Source: Croceimicrobium sp963977415 (GTDB lineage: Bacteria; Bacteroidota; Bacteroidia; Flavobacteriales; Schleiferiaceae). Taken from it: a DNA stretch of 64,000 bases. The stretch covers positions 62,001 to 126,000 of the forward strand of contig CAXBOS010000003.1 in assembly GCA_963977415.1 (NCBI GenBank). The letters run 5' to 3'. Position numbers and translations under genes: made by a program. Shown in pieces: positions 27,761-35,883 of the stretch (position 1 is the first letter of the stretch; each line of letters starts with the position of its first letter). The notes beneath the pieces are model-generated. The model did no database searches. It was given only the letters and a program-made list of their open reading frames with translations, and was not told the DNA's origin.

Positions 27761-27875
27761 CAAGCAAGCCAGGCTTACTTATCTCTATTTCGCTCACTAA
27801 GCCAATTCTCTTAGCCAGCCAGTCCGTTCCCGCCTTTCCGCCGCGCCACAATCGATAAATCAACATACTAGATCC

Positions 27876-28282
27876 AAAAAAAATCATAACCACTTTAGTC
27901 TTAAGCGTTTAAAAACGGTTAGATGAAAATCACTTTTCTACTTTAGATCCACCAATTAAACAAAACACCATGAAACCAAACTTCAGACACCTCTATCCAC
28001 CCTAAAAAAAAAAAGGGTTTAATCTATTAACGGTGCTTTACCTTGACATCCAATTTTAAGCTGCGTTTTTTAAGATTTCCCGAAATCTTAAAACGCTCTA
28101 AACCAAAACCTTGTCTTACCAAGCCCTATAATAATCGCTAAACCCACCTTGCGTAATCTGTCATAATCAGTGCCTTTCACGACAGAATCTGACAACGCTA
28201 GCTGAAGTGTATTTCGCACTTTTAACGAAGGAATTTAATCCTTTAATCTAATACACTTTAATAACCTTTTAATCAAACCATC
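27876..28282 (+). promoter_or_regulatory. Structured leader L2 upstream of B4
   Basis: Second copy of the leader. The hairpin at 28063-28096 is longer here (arms GCGTTTTTTAAGATTT and AAATCTTAAAACGC, loop CCCG), and the nested structure at 28205-28258 keeps its pairing (AAGTGTATT / AATACACTT; inner AAGGA / TCCTT) although single bases differ from L1. Confidence 0.6.
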
Positions 28283-28897
28283 ATGAAACTAAATCTATTC
28301 GCTCTTTTTGCACTTTTCGTATTATTTTATTCCTGTGAAAAGGAAGAGTCATCCTACACAGAGGTGAGCGGTGTTGTTTATGAACAAGGCACCAACAACA
28401 CCAAGACAGTTGCTAATGCTTTAGTTGAACTTCAATGGCGCATACCTAGTACCTATGGTGCAGAAGCTTTCTTCTTAGACTCAGTTCGCACGGATGAAAA
28501 TGGAAGATTCAAATTAAGTGCTGATGCCCCAAGCGAAAACCTCTATGTTTTTGCTTCTGCTTACAGACATTTTCCTGGTGGTGAATTAACTATGAGGCCT
28601 AATGTTAAACTAGGCCGAAAACAAAACCTTGATGTTCAAATAACCCCGTTTAGCTGGGTAAAAATGAATGTCCAGAGGAAGCAAGGAAATGACTTTATTC
28701 GAATTAACCCCCTCCCGGGTGGTGGAATAGCAAGTTTTTTTACTTCACGAGATACAAGTTTCTTCTGTAGGGCTTATGGCAACAGAAGGATAGAGATTAA
28801 TTGCTTCCGTTATGAAAACCCAGATTTCTATAGGCCTGCAAAGTATTTTGTTAACACCGTTGGACAAGACACTATAAATGTGACTATCGAATTCTAA
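28283..28897 (+). CDS. Lipoprotein B4, a mosaic of B2 and B3
   Basis: 204 residues. The leader, signal peptide (MKLNLFALFALFVLFYSC) and C-terminal third (SFFTSRDTSF, CFRYEN) follow B2. Codons from about 28345 to 28610 follow B3 almost base for base (for example FKLSADAPSENLYVFASAYR). This is the pattern expected from recombination or gene conversion inside the array. Lipobox with EKEESS export-type signal, carboxypeptidase-regulatory-like N-terminal domain. It lies 91 bases upstream of the intact C gene and so may be expressed with it. Confidence 0.87.
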   Translation: MKLNLFALFALFVLFYSCEKEESSYTEVSGVVYEQGTNNTKTVANALVELQWRIPSTYGAEAFFLDSVRTDENGRFKLSADAPSENLYVFASAYRHFPGGELTMRPNVKLGRKQNLDVQITPFSWVKMNVQRKQGNDFIRINPLPGGGIASFFTSRDTSFFCRAYGNRRIEINCFRYENPDFYRPAKYFVNTVGQDTINVTIEF

Positions 28898-28988
28898 TTC
28901 TCACATTCGTTTTTTCCTTTTTAATGAACTTATCTGTAGCAGTTCAAAGGGAATACACACCTTATTTTAAACCTTAATTTTTTTCTCA

Positions 28989-31900
28989 ATGAAAACCATA
29001 CAAACCTTCTTTTTAATGCTTCTTATATATTTCGGAGGCACTCAATCGAGCTTTGCTCAATATGATCACTTACTTTATCAAGTTTCTGATAGTCTCCTAG
29101 GGCCTAACCCTTTTCAGCAATTAGAAAATCATCCCGATCTCTACTCAAAAGTACTCTGGGATCGTTCTAATCCCAATCTAAATTTCAGTTTATACCAAGG
29201 GGCAATCGATGCGGCGGAATCTACATCTGGCAATGCCCTGCAGGCCTATTGGGATATTAAACATTCCGCTATCGACACTAGCTCCTTTATACCTCTTGAT
29301 AGCATGTTAGCCCTATATAAAAATTACGAACTTGGCTACGATGCTTTGCCTATTATGGCCTTCAACTACAAATATCAGAAGGTTAAAAGCGGAGCCTTCG
29401 CTAATGGAGATCTTGTTTTACAAAATGGACAGTTCCTTTTAAGCGACTCGACGCAAAACCCCTTTGAAGACGGAGAGTTATGGTTGGCAGGAGTTCAGGC
29501 GGATGAGGTTCCTATTAATGACACCTTCTTTGTTGTACTGCCAGAATTGCTCCTATTTACAAACTCGCACTTAGCTGCCGATTCAGTTTTAAGTATTGAA
29601 ATAGACTTAGATGACAATCTTGGTTTTCGAAGCCTCAGCTTGGATAATCCCTTACCGGTTTATTACACAGGTGAAGGTGGCGTCGAAAAACATATTCAAC
29701 TTAAATGGAATATTACGGGCAAAACGTTATACTCGAACATTAGTTGGAAGACCTCTTCTGCTTGCACCTTTCCCCAGGCACAACTACCACCTTGGCCTAG
29801 TATAAATGAAAGTGTTTTGGTTAGAACTAGATTGAGCTCTCAAACTATTACTAGCACCATAAAACATCTCTTCGAGGCAAGCATACCCTTTTATGGAAAG
29901 AAAGCCAAAGGCAAAGCTTATGTAAAATACCGAGCAGGTGCTGGAGCTAACCCAACAACTTTTATGAAACCATTGATTTTTGTAGAAGGTTTAGACCTGA
30001 AAAAGTTGGTGCAAAATAGTAGTCCGACTGCATTTAATACTTATTCTAATTACCCTCAATTGGGACAAACAGGCTGGCCTCAGTTGTGGGGATGTAACGA
30101 TGAAGGCTTGTTTTCTGCTGCGACACCATATTTAGATAGTTTGTCTCAAGAAGGATACGACATTATCATGTTAGATTTTAAAGATGGTGCCGACTATATT
30201 CAACGCAATGCATTCCTCTTAGTTGAGCTTATTAACCGCATCAATCAAAACAAAATCGGCAATGAACCCAATGTTATCATCGGCGCCAGTATGGGTGGAC
30301 AAGTAGTTCGCTACGCATTATCGTATATGGAACAAAACAATATGCCCCATTGCGTACGACTAAATGTGTCACTAGACAGCCCTTGGAAAGGTGCGCATAT
30401 TCCCATGGCAGTTCAATGCTTCCTTGAGTACATGGGCTATCAAGCAGGTAACTCCACTGCATTAAGTCAATACCTCAGTTTACACAAACCTGCTCCTAAG
30501 CAACTGTTGAACTACCATATCTGGCGAGCTAATCAAGACTTCCGAAGCACTACTACAAATTCTTCAGTTTACAGAACCTACAACTTCCAAAACCAATTGG
30601 CGCCTAACCCGGAAAGGACTCAACTAATGCAGGAACTACAATCTCTGGGCTCCTATCCTAAAAATTGCCGAAATATTGCAATTTTAAATGGCAACAACAC
30701 CGGTAGCCCTGAATACTCGACCGGCAGCAATTTCATTCATTATAATGATAATTGCCTTTCGTTTAACAACCGGTTTGAACTATATGCCGAGGGTGCAGCT
30801 CATGAAAACGTAGCCATACTCAACACCAAAGGAGCAGATCAATACTATTTTAAGGTCAAAAACATGCAAAACATCTATAATGCGCCATCCTCATTAAGAA
30901 ATGATATGACAGACATTAGAGGTAGTCTTGTATTTCAACTAGGTCATTCTGGCTGCAACACCAATGTTAGTTTAACTCAAAGTCAATCTGTTTTCATTCC
31001 CTCTGTTTCAGCTTTAAATGTTGATGATCCAAATTGGCATTTTCAGTGCGTAAATCTTGATATATCTGCACCAAGTTTAATGGGGAAAACTCATTTTGAC
31101 TCCTACACTTCACCTGACAGTTTAAGTGAAGCGCATGTTTTAACCTCTAATAAAAACATGACCTGGCTTCTTAAAGAAATCCGCAACGGCGAAAATACCT
31201 TAGGCCAAAGCAACGGCAGTACCCTAACCAAAGCTTGGAATAACCCTTTTGAAAACGCCAATTTATCCGGGATTGAGATTAACCAAGGGGGTACATTATA
31301 CCTCAACGCTAACAGGAAAATCTACGATGGCAACCCTTCGAATAATACTCCACCTCAAGGTAGCTTAAGTCGAGTTTTACTGGGCAGCTCCTGCAACCCT
31401 ACAAAAACTATCAACATTAATAATGGTGGTACCTTACAATTAGGCGATAATGACGGTAGTTTCAATAAGGCTTACTTATATATCCAAGAGGGAGCCAACG
31501 TAAACATCAACTCTGGTGGCAACCTAATCATCCATCCTGGCTCTAAAATTTATATCCAAAATGGCGGAACCCTCAAATTAGCGAATAATGTAGTTCTTAA
31601 CAATGCCGAAATCATAGTTGAAGAGGGCGGAGAACTTATCTACGAATCGGCTGCGAACCTTAGTTTCAATCAATATGGTTCTTCTTTACTTATTCAAGGT
31701 AAGTTGACGGTAAAGTCGGGTGCAATAATTTCCGTTAATTCCAACGGCAAACTCATCTTCGACCAAGATATCCCCTGGATTACCAATCCTAACACTGGAA
31801 ACCCCATGCGTGATATTGCCAGCTACCTTGATATTGAGGCTGGTGCGAAACTTAGATTGGTTGGTGCTAATCCAAGCTTTAAAAATCAAACCCTCCTTGA

Positions 31901-33839
31901 AATTCGTAAAGAGACTATTTTTAAAGATGCCAATCAAGATATCTTCGATGAAGTGCTTATTCAAAATGGTGCCCTCGAAATAGCTCCACAAGCCTTCCTC
32001 TTTGTGGCTAGCCCCTTAAGCATTATTGATGCCGAAATCCGTAGCACCGATCCTCAAAACTTTCACGATGGTTTACGTATCTGGAATGGAAATACTATTA
32101 ATTACCTCAGAAGAGTAAACATTAAGAATGGACATCCTGGTGTATTGGTTTCCGGTTTAGGCTCTCGAGGTCATACCGAGTTTAGAGACTGTACCATTGA
32201 ATTAAACTGGGATGGACTAAAATGGAATGGTGGTTTCCATAAAGTACTCAACTGCTCTTTTAATAGTAACCTTCGCCATGCCATCTATGGTCAAAACCTG
32301 ACTGGCACCAGTGAAATATTTAATTCCAATTTCAACTTCCTCCCACTATCCGGTATATCTCCAAGTGGTTCTGCTATAGACTTACAAGGTCAAGAAGGAA
32401 GTTTACTACAAGCCAGTGGCAATACCATCAATGGCTTTGCGCACGGAATTAACCTCGACGATATGGACCTACGCGCTGAGTGTAATACCATTCAAAATAA
32501 CTATATCGGAATTAAGTCAGACAACGCCATCGTCTATTTAAATAATGAGGCCAGCAATACGATTAAACAAAACCAATCAGCTGGTATCAATCTCTTAGGC
32601 GATGAATCAGGAGGTAGCGGTATTTATCTATTAGAAGGAAACAACAAATTTCAATTCCCTTCAACAAATCTATCTACCTATAATCATGTATTAGGCCTTT
32701 GGAATTGTAACCAACCACTTTCTGATTATACGCCTACTATGTATATGGATTTCAATTACAATCAGTTTGATATTCCTGCAAATTCAACGGTTGCATCGCT
32801 ATTCTCTCTCTCTGTAATAAGTTGTAATAACCCCTCCACCTATTTTGCTTTTAATGCAGATTTGTCGCAAAATAATAACAGCGCCCCTACCTGTGGCAAT
32901 AGCGTTGTCATCGACTTCCACCCTGCTCTAGCTACCTTAACTGAACTTCCTCCCACTTTCGGAAAGGTTAGCAATGGTTCCGCTTTCGCAGAAACTCCAC
33001 TATACCAAGCGCTCGATCAAGCTTTAAATAAGCTGAGCTTCGACGAGTACATCAGAGATGACCAAGATGCCTTAAATGATTTAATTCTTATTCTTCAAGG
33101 CACTATAACTAATTCCGATGCACATACTCAGGCCTATCTAAATCTTGCCTACCGTGCCATGCACCAAGCCTTAAATCAAGCGTATCAGCAAAACCAATTG
33201 ATAAATAATGAAGGGGAACCTAATCCACCGATTAGCGAAATCGCAGACGTTTGCGGAATTGCAGATGATTGGCTATTGTCGCTAAACCCAGCGGATTCTA
33301 TGGACCATGCCTCAATTTTCCAATTGAATCTGGATAAAGTCCACGCATACCGCGTAGCAGGTAATTACGATGAAGCGCTTGCAGTTTTGACCAACAGAGC
33401 AAATTGGAACTTCAACTTCACACAAACCCAGCGTGCCTCTTACTGGAATTGCGTTTGTCAGCAGGAAAAAGCCTATTTTAATGATGAAATTCCTGCCGAG
33501 GAATTTGAATATGGTATTGCTCAATGTCAGAGTACTTACGCTGGCTACACTTACAAAAGAGCGATTAACCCTACTCTTATCGAAGAAACGCTTGAGGATA
33601 ATTTAATTGCCTATCCACAGCCTGTCTCTAGCAACCTCTACTTAGAAAAAGATTTAGAGTTTGACCTAGAAACTACTTTCAAAGTATATAGCTTGAGCGG
33701 TGCCGCCCTTGAACTTAAAGGAACGAGTATTTCAGGCAACAAAGTAAACCTTGATCTCTCCAACCTTAAGCCAGGTGTTTACATCCTTAAAGTTCAATCT
33801 TCTAACTTTAATCAAACCCTCCGAATTCTAAAAAAATAG
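28989..33839 (+). CDS. T9SS-exported protein with lipase-like and beta-helix domains (C3)
   Basis: 1616 residues. Signal peptide 1-23. Residues about 320-520 read as an alpha/beta hydrolase: MKPLIFVEGLD, YDIIMLDFKDGADYIQRNA, and VIIGASMGGQVVRYALSY with nucleophile Ser434 in GxSxG, as in lipases and esterases. LNVSLDSPWKGAHIPM follows. Residues about 770-1230 form a right-handed beta-helix of repeated GG-turn strands (NGGTLKLANN, EEGGELIYES), then a helical segment. The last 75 residues are a type A T9SS sorting domain (YPQPVSSNLYL, LDLSNLKPGVYILKV). It is thus a predicted surface or secreted enzyme of unknown substrate. It is the only intact copy; two 5' fragments lie upstream. The catalytic Asp and His could not be assigned by eye. 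Confidence 0.85.
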   Translation: MKTIQTFFLMLLIYFGGTQSSFAQYDHLLYQVSDSLLGPNPFQQLENHPDLYSKVLWDRSNPNLNFSLYQGAIDAAESTSGNALQAYWDIKHSAIDTSSFIPLDSMLALYKNYELGYDALPIMAFNYKYQKVKSGAFANGDLVLQNGQFLLSDSTQNPFEDGELWLAGVQADEVPINDTFFVVLPELLLFTNSHLAADSVLSIEIDLDDNLGFRSLSLDNPLPVYYTGEGGVEKHIQLKWNITGKTLYSNISWKTSSACTFPQAQLPPWPSINESVLVRTRLSSQTITSTIKHLFEASIPFYGKKAKGKAYVKYRAGAGANPTTFMKPLIFVEGLDLKKLVQNSSPTAFNTYSNYPQLGQTGWPQLWGCNDEGLFSAATPYLDSLSQEGYDIIMLDFKDGADYIQRNAFLLVELINRINQNKIGNEPNVIIGASMGGQVVRYALSYMEQNNMPHCVRLNVSLDSPWKGAHIPMAVQCFLEYMGYQAGNSTALSQYLSLHKPAPKQLLNYHIWRANQDFRSTTTNSSVYRTYNFQNQLAPNPERTQLMQELQSLGSYPKNCRNIAILNGNNTGSPEYSTGSNFIHYNDNCLSFNNRFELYAEGAAHENVAILNTKGADQYYFKVKNMQNIYNAPSSLRNDMTDIRGSLVFQLGHSGCNTNVSLTQSQSVFIPSVSALNVDDPNWHFQCVNLDISAPSLMGKTHFDSYTSPDSLSEAHVLTSNKNMTWLLKEIRNGENTLGQSNGSTLTKAWNNPFENANLSGIEINQGGTLYLNANRKIYDGNPSNNTPPQGSLSRVLLGSSCNPTKTININNGGTLQLGDNDGSFNKAYLYIQEGANVNINSGGNLIIHPGSKIYIQNGGTLKLANNVVLNNAEIIVEEGGELIYESAANLSFNQYGSSLLIQGKLTVKSGAIISVNSNGKLIFDQDIPWITNPNTGNPMRDIASYLDIEAGAKLRLVGANPSFKNQTLLEIRKETIFKDANQDIFDEVLIQNGALEIAPQAFLFVASPLSIIDAEIRSTDPQNFHDGLRIWNGNTINYLRRVNIKNGHPGVLVSGLGSRGHTEFRDCTIELNWDGLKWNGGFHKVLNCSFNSNLRHAIYGQNLTGTSEIFNSNFNFLPLSGISPSGSAIDLQGQEGSLLQASGNTINGFAHGINLDDMDLRAECNTIQNNYIGIKSDNAIVYLNNEASNTIKQNQSAGINLLGDESGGSGIYLLEGNNKFQFPSTNLSTYNHVLGLWNCNQPLSDYTPTMYMDFNYNQFDIPANSTVASLFSLSVISCNNPSTYFAFNADLSQNNNSAPTCGNSVVIDFHPALATLTELPPTFGKVSNGSAFAETPLYQALDQALNKLSFDEYIRDDQDALNDLILILQGTITNSDAHTQAYLNLAYRAMHQALNQAYQQNQLINNEGEPNPPISEIADVCGIADDWLLSLNPADSMDHASIFQLNLDKVHAYRVAGNYDEALAVLTNRANWNFNFTQTQRASYWNCVCQQEKAYFNDEIPAEEFEYGIAQCQSTYAGYTYKRAINPTLIEETLEDNLIAYPQPVSSNLYLEKDLEFDLETTFKVYSLSGAALELKGTSISGNKVNLDLSNLKPGVYILKVQSSNFNQTLRILKK

Positions 33840-33853
33840 AGTTCACTATCACC

Positions 33854-33877
33854 AAAGGTGGCCTTCGGGCCGCCTTT
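33854..33877 (+). terminator. Hairpin just after the C3 gene
   Basis: GC-rich stem AAAGGTGGCC / GGCCGCCTTT with a TTCG tetraloop, 15 bases after the stop. The T tract is weak (TTTATT), so termination may be partial. Confidence 0.65.
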
Positions 33878-33932
33878 ATTAGGCTTTAAAAGCATTAAGA
33901 CATTAACTAACTCGTATTCCTGATTTCTGCTT

Positions 33933-33970
33933 AACTCCCAGTGAATTAAAACTCACTGGGAGTTTTTTTT
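33933..33970 (+). terminator. Strong Rho-independent terminator
   Basis: Perfect 12 bp stem AACTCCCAGTGA / TCACTGGGAGTT with an 8-base loop, followed by a run of T. Together with the hairpin at 33854 it isolates the array from the PadR operon. The rest of 33971-34179 shows no feature I can support. Confidence 0.9.
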
Positions 33971-34179
33971 GTACCCCCATAATAAATCGCTGGGCCATCA
34001 AACTACCAAATTACTGTAAATACGCAATGCTTTACCGCTCTTCGATAGTCACAACAGAATAACCCCTTCGAAGATCTACCTAAAATCGCTAGCGAAGTCT
34101 ATACTAAATCTGCGTCCATATCATAGACTGACCTCAAAAAGCTTTATAGTTCAAGCTTCGAATAAATTCAAAAAATTAA

Positions 34180-34219
34180 TACATAGAATTACGAGGTATT
34201 GTTTTTCTATGTATATTTG
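34180..34219 (+). promoter_or_regulatory. padR-type promoter and candidate operator
   Basis: TATATTTG at 34212-34219 fits the Bacteroidota -7 element and ends 4 bases before the ATG, so the transcript would be nearly leaderless. An inverted repeat TACATAG (34180-34186) / CTATGTA (34207-34213) spans the promoter and overlaps the -7 element. PadR regulators commonly bind ATGT..ACAT-type dyads, so autorepression is inferred. Confidence 0.55.
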
Positions 34220-34223
34220 AGCT

Positions 34224-34562
34224 ATGTATTCAAAAGAACTACTTAAAGGAACTCTCTCTGCCATTATTCTCAACTTACTCGCAGAAAATGGGAGGATGTA
34301 TGGTTATGAGATTTCTCAACGTGTGAAAGAACTTTCCGACGGAAAAATTTTACTTAAAGATGGCTCTTTATATCCTGCCCTACAAACAATGACTAAAGAT
34401 GGTCTTCTTACTTATGAAGAAGAGTTTATTGGCAAAAGAGTCCGAAAATATTATTTACTAACCACTAAAGGAGAAGAACAAAAGGTGCTCTACCTCGCAG
34501 AACTGAAAGACTTTTTGGCCACTCTCAACAAATTAGTATTCCCCCAGCTGAGTCTAGCATGA
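34224..34562 (+). CDS. PadR family transcriptional regulator
   Basis: 112 residues; winged-helix DNA-binding repressor. Family motifs: KGTLSAIILNLLAENGRMYGYEI (about 8-30, helices 1-2), LKDGSLYPALQTM (recognition helix region, 49-61) and GKRVRKYYLLTTKGEEQ (wing). It overlaps the next gene by 4 bases (ATGA). In Firmicutes and Bacteroidota such PadR genes are often coupled to HAAS-domain membrane proteins that act as signalling partners, and this arrangement is seen here. Confidence 0.93.
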   Translation: MYSKELLKGTLSAIILNLLAENGRMYGYEISQRVKELSDGKILLKDGSLYPALQTMTKDGLLTYEEEFIGKRVRKYYLLTTKGEEQKVLYLAELKDFLATLNKLVFPQLSLA

Positions 34563-35167
34563 AACTAAGTCCCGAACAGGAAAGCATTATCGAGAATTTT
34601 GTTCTCGCACAAGGAATCAAAATCCCAACACTACGTGATGATCTTATCGATCATTTATGCTGTGTGGTGGAAAGTGAATTTGGTAAAGGGAAATCATTTG
34701 AACAGTTGTTAGATGAAGCCGTCAAAGATTTGGCTCCAAAGGGCTTAGCGGAAATTCAGCATCAAACCATTTTTTTACTTAACTCTAAACGAATAATAAC
34801 TATGAAAAAAGTATTGTATTTATCGGGATTTCTTGGCTCCTTAGCCTTAACCGCAGGAGTAACCTTTAAATTAATGCACTGGCCTTGGGCCAATGTTTTA
34901 TTCATCATTGGATTTTTGTTCCTGCTATTAATATTCATTCCACTACTTGCCATTGATCGTTATAAAGTTTCTCTTTCTAAGGCCGTTTCGGTAAAAACGA
35001 AAATAATTATGGGAGTTATAGCGGCCATAATAACTGGTTTATCCGGCCTCTTCAAAATAATGCACTTACAAGGCGCCGACGTTTTACTTTTACTCGGGGC
35101 TTTTGTTTTTGCCTTTGGCTTTCTTCCATTCTACTTCTTTACCATGTACAGGAAATCCGTTTCTTGA
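34559..35167 (+). CDS. HAAS-like membrane protein with GldL-like helices, PadR partner
   Basis: 202 residues. Residues 1-70 form a helical HAAS-type domain (LRDDLIDHLCCVVESEFGKG), the usual companion of PadR. Four membrane helices then come in two pairs, with a duplicated motif FKLMHWPWANVL (around 101) and FKIMHLQGADVLL (around 162) that recalls the N-terminal helices of the gliding-motility protein GldL. The combination suggests a membrane sensor read out by PadR. Translationally coupled to padR. Function otherwise unknown. Confidence 0.75.
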   Translation: MKLSPEQESIIENFVLAQGIKIPTLRDDLIDHLCCVVESEFGKGKSFEQLLDEAVKDLAPKGLAEIQHQTIFLLNSKRIITMKKVLYLSGFLGSLALTAGVTFKLMHWPWANVLFIIGFLFLLLIFIPLLAIDRYKVSLSKAVSVKTKIIMGVIAAIITGLSGLFKIMHLQGADVLLLLGAFVFAFGFLPFYFFTMYRKSVS

Positions 35168-35275
35168 ATCAGAAAAAGAAACTTAGGTATGAGGCAAATC
35201 TTTCTAGTAAACTACCATAAAAGTCAGGCAGAAAAAATCTCAAGACTAAGATCTAGATAATTAATCCTTTTTAAC

Positions 35276-35324
35276 TAGATTTGCAGCCCCAAAATTTACA
35301 ATTAATTAACCGGGTCGGGAACCC
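35276..35324 (+). promoter_or_regulatory. rpsP promoter and leader hairpin
   Basis: TAGATTTG at 35276-35283 is a good Bacteroidota -7 element. The 5' leader carries a GGGT / ACCC hairpin with loop CGGGA (35312-35324), flanked by TTAATTAAC and AACAATTAA that could extend pairing. The position suggests feedback control of the ribosomal protein operon, not proven. Confidence 0.5.
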
Positions 35325-35339
35325 TTTAACAATTAATCA

Positions 35340-35867
35340 ATGGCAACTAGAATCAGATTACAGCGCCATGGACGTAAAAGTCGTCCAATTTTCACCATCG
35401 TAGTAGCGGATAGCCGTGTAAAACGTGATGGTAAAATCATCGAAAACTTAGGACAATACAATCCTAACACCAACCCAGCCACAATCGATTTAAACTTCGA
35501 TTCAGCTTTAAACTGGCTTATGACAGGTGCACAACCAAGTGATACTGCTCGTGCAATTTTAAGCTACAAAGGTGTACTTCACAAAAAACACCTTTTAGAA
35601 GGCGTTAAAAAAGGTGCCTTTGACGAAGCTGAAGCTGAAAAACGCTTCGAAGCTTGGATGGGCGAAAAAGAAAACAAAATCGCAGCTAAAAGAGACGGTT
35701 TAACTCAAGCGCAACAAGAAGCTAAGACCAAAACTTTAAACGCAGAGAAAGCATCTAACGAAGCTCGTAAAGCAGCAGAAGCCGCAGCTCTTGCCGCAGA
35801 AAGTGCAGAAGCCGCTCCAGCTGAAGAAGCTAGCGAAGAAGCAGCTGAGGAAAGCACCGAAGCTTAA
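35340..35867 (+). CDS. rpsP: 30S ribosomal protein S16
   Basis: 175 residues. The first 80 or so are the conserved S16 fold (MATRIRLQRHGRKSRPIFTI, VADSRVKRDGKIIENLGQYN). The C-terminal half is an Ala/Glu/Lys-rich helical extension ending EEASEEAAEESTEA, typical of Bacteroidota and absent from the 82-residue E. coli protein. First gene of an operon with rimM (16-base gap), as in most bacteria. Confidence 0.97.
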   Translation: MATRIRLQRHGRKSRPIFTIVVADSRVKRDGKIIENLGQYNPNTNPATIDLNFDSALNWLMTGAQPSDTARAILSYKGVLHKKHLLEGVKKGAFDEAEAEKRFEAWMGEKENKIAAKRDGLTQAQQEAKTKTLNAEKASNEARKAAEAAALAAESAEAAPAEEASEEAAEESTEA

Positions 35868-35883
35868 TATTAAAATTTGACTG

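Larger units (their letters stand above)
22742..28897 (+). repeat. Tandem duplication, period about 3.09 kb (two full units)
   Basis: Unit 1 (22742-25800: A1, B1, C1 fragment, R1, L1, B2) and unit 2 (25828-28897: A2, B3, C2 fragment, R2, L2, B4) have the same order. Distances between equivalents agree: A1 to A2 3086, B1 to B3 3086, R1 to R2 about 3090, B2 to B4 3097. Similarity varies sharply along the unit: very high in A, R and L, low in the B bodies. R0 plus the B0 stub upstream represent the remains of a third unit. Confidence 0.92.

Noticed and set aside
27670..27858. 62-codon ORF within repeat R copy 2
   Set aside because: The equivalent frame in copy 1 differs and is not maintained; the repeat is noncoding.
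22742..33839. Toxin-immunity locus with C as toxin and B/A as immunity proteins
   Set aside because: C lacks a variable C-terminal toxin domain and ends in a sorting tail; B and A are ordinary lipoproteins. Layout alone is not enough.
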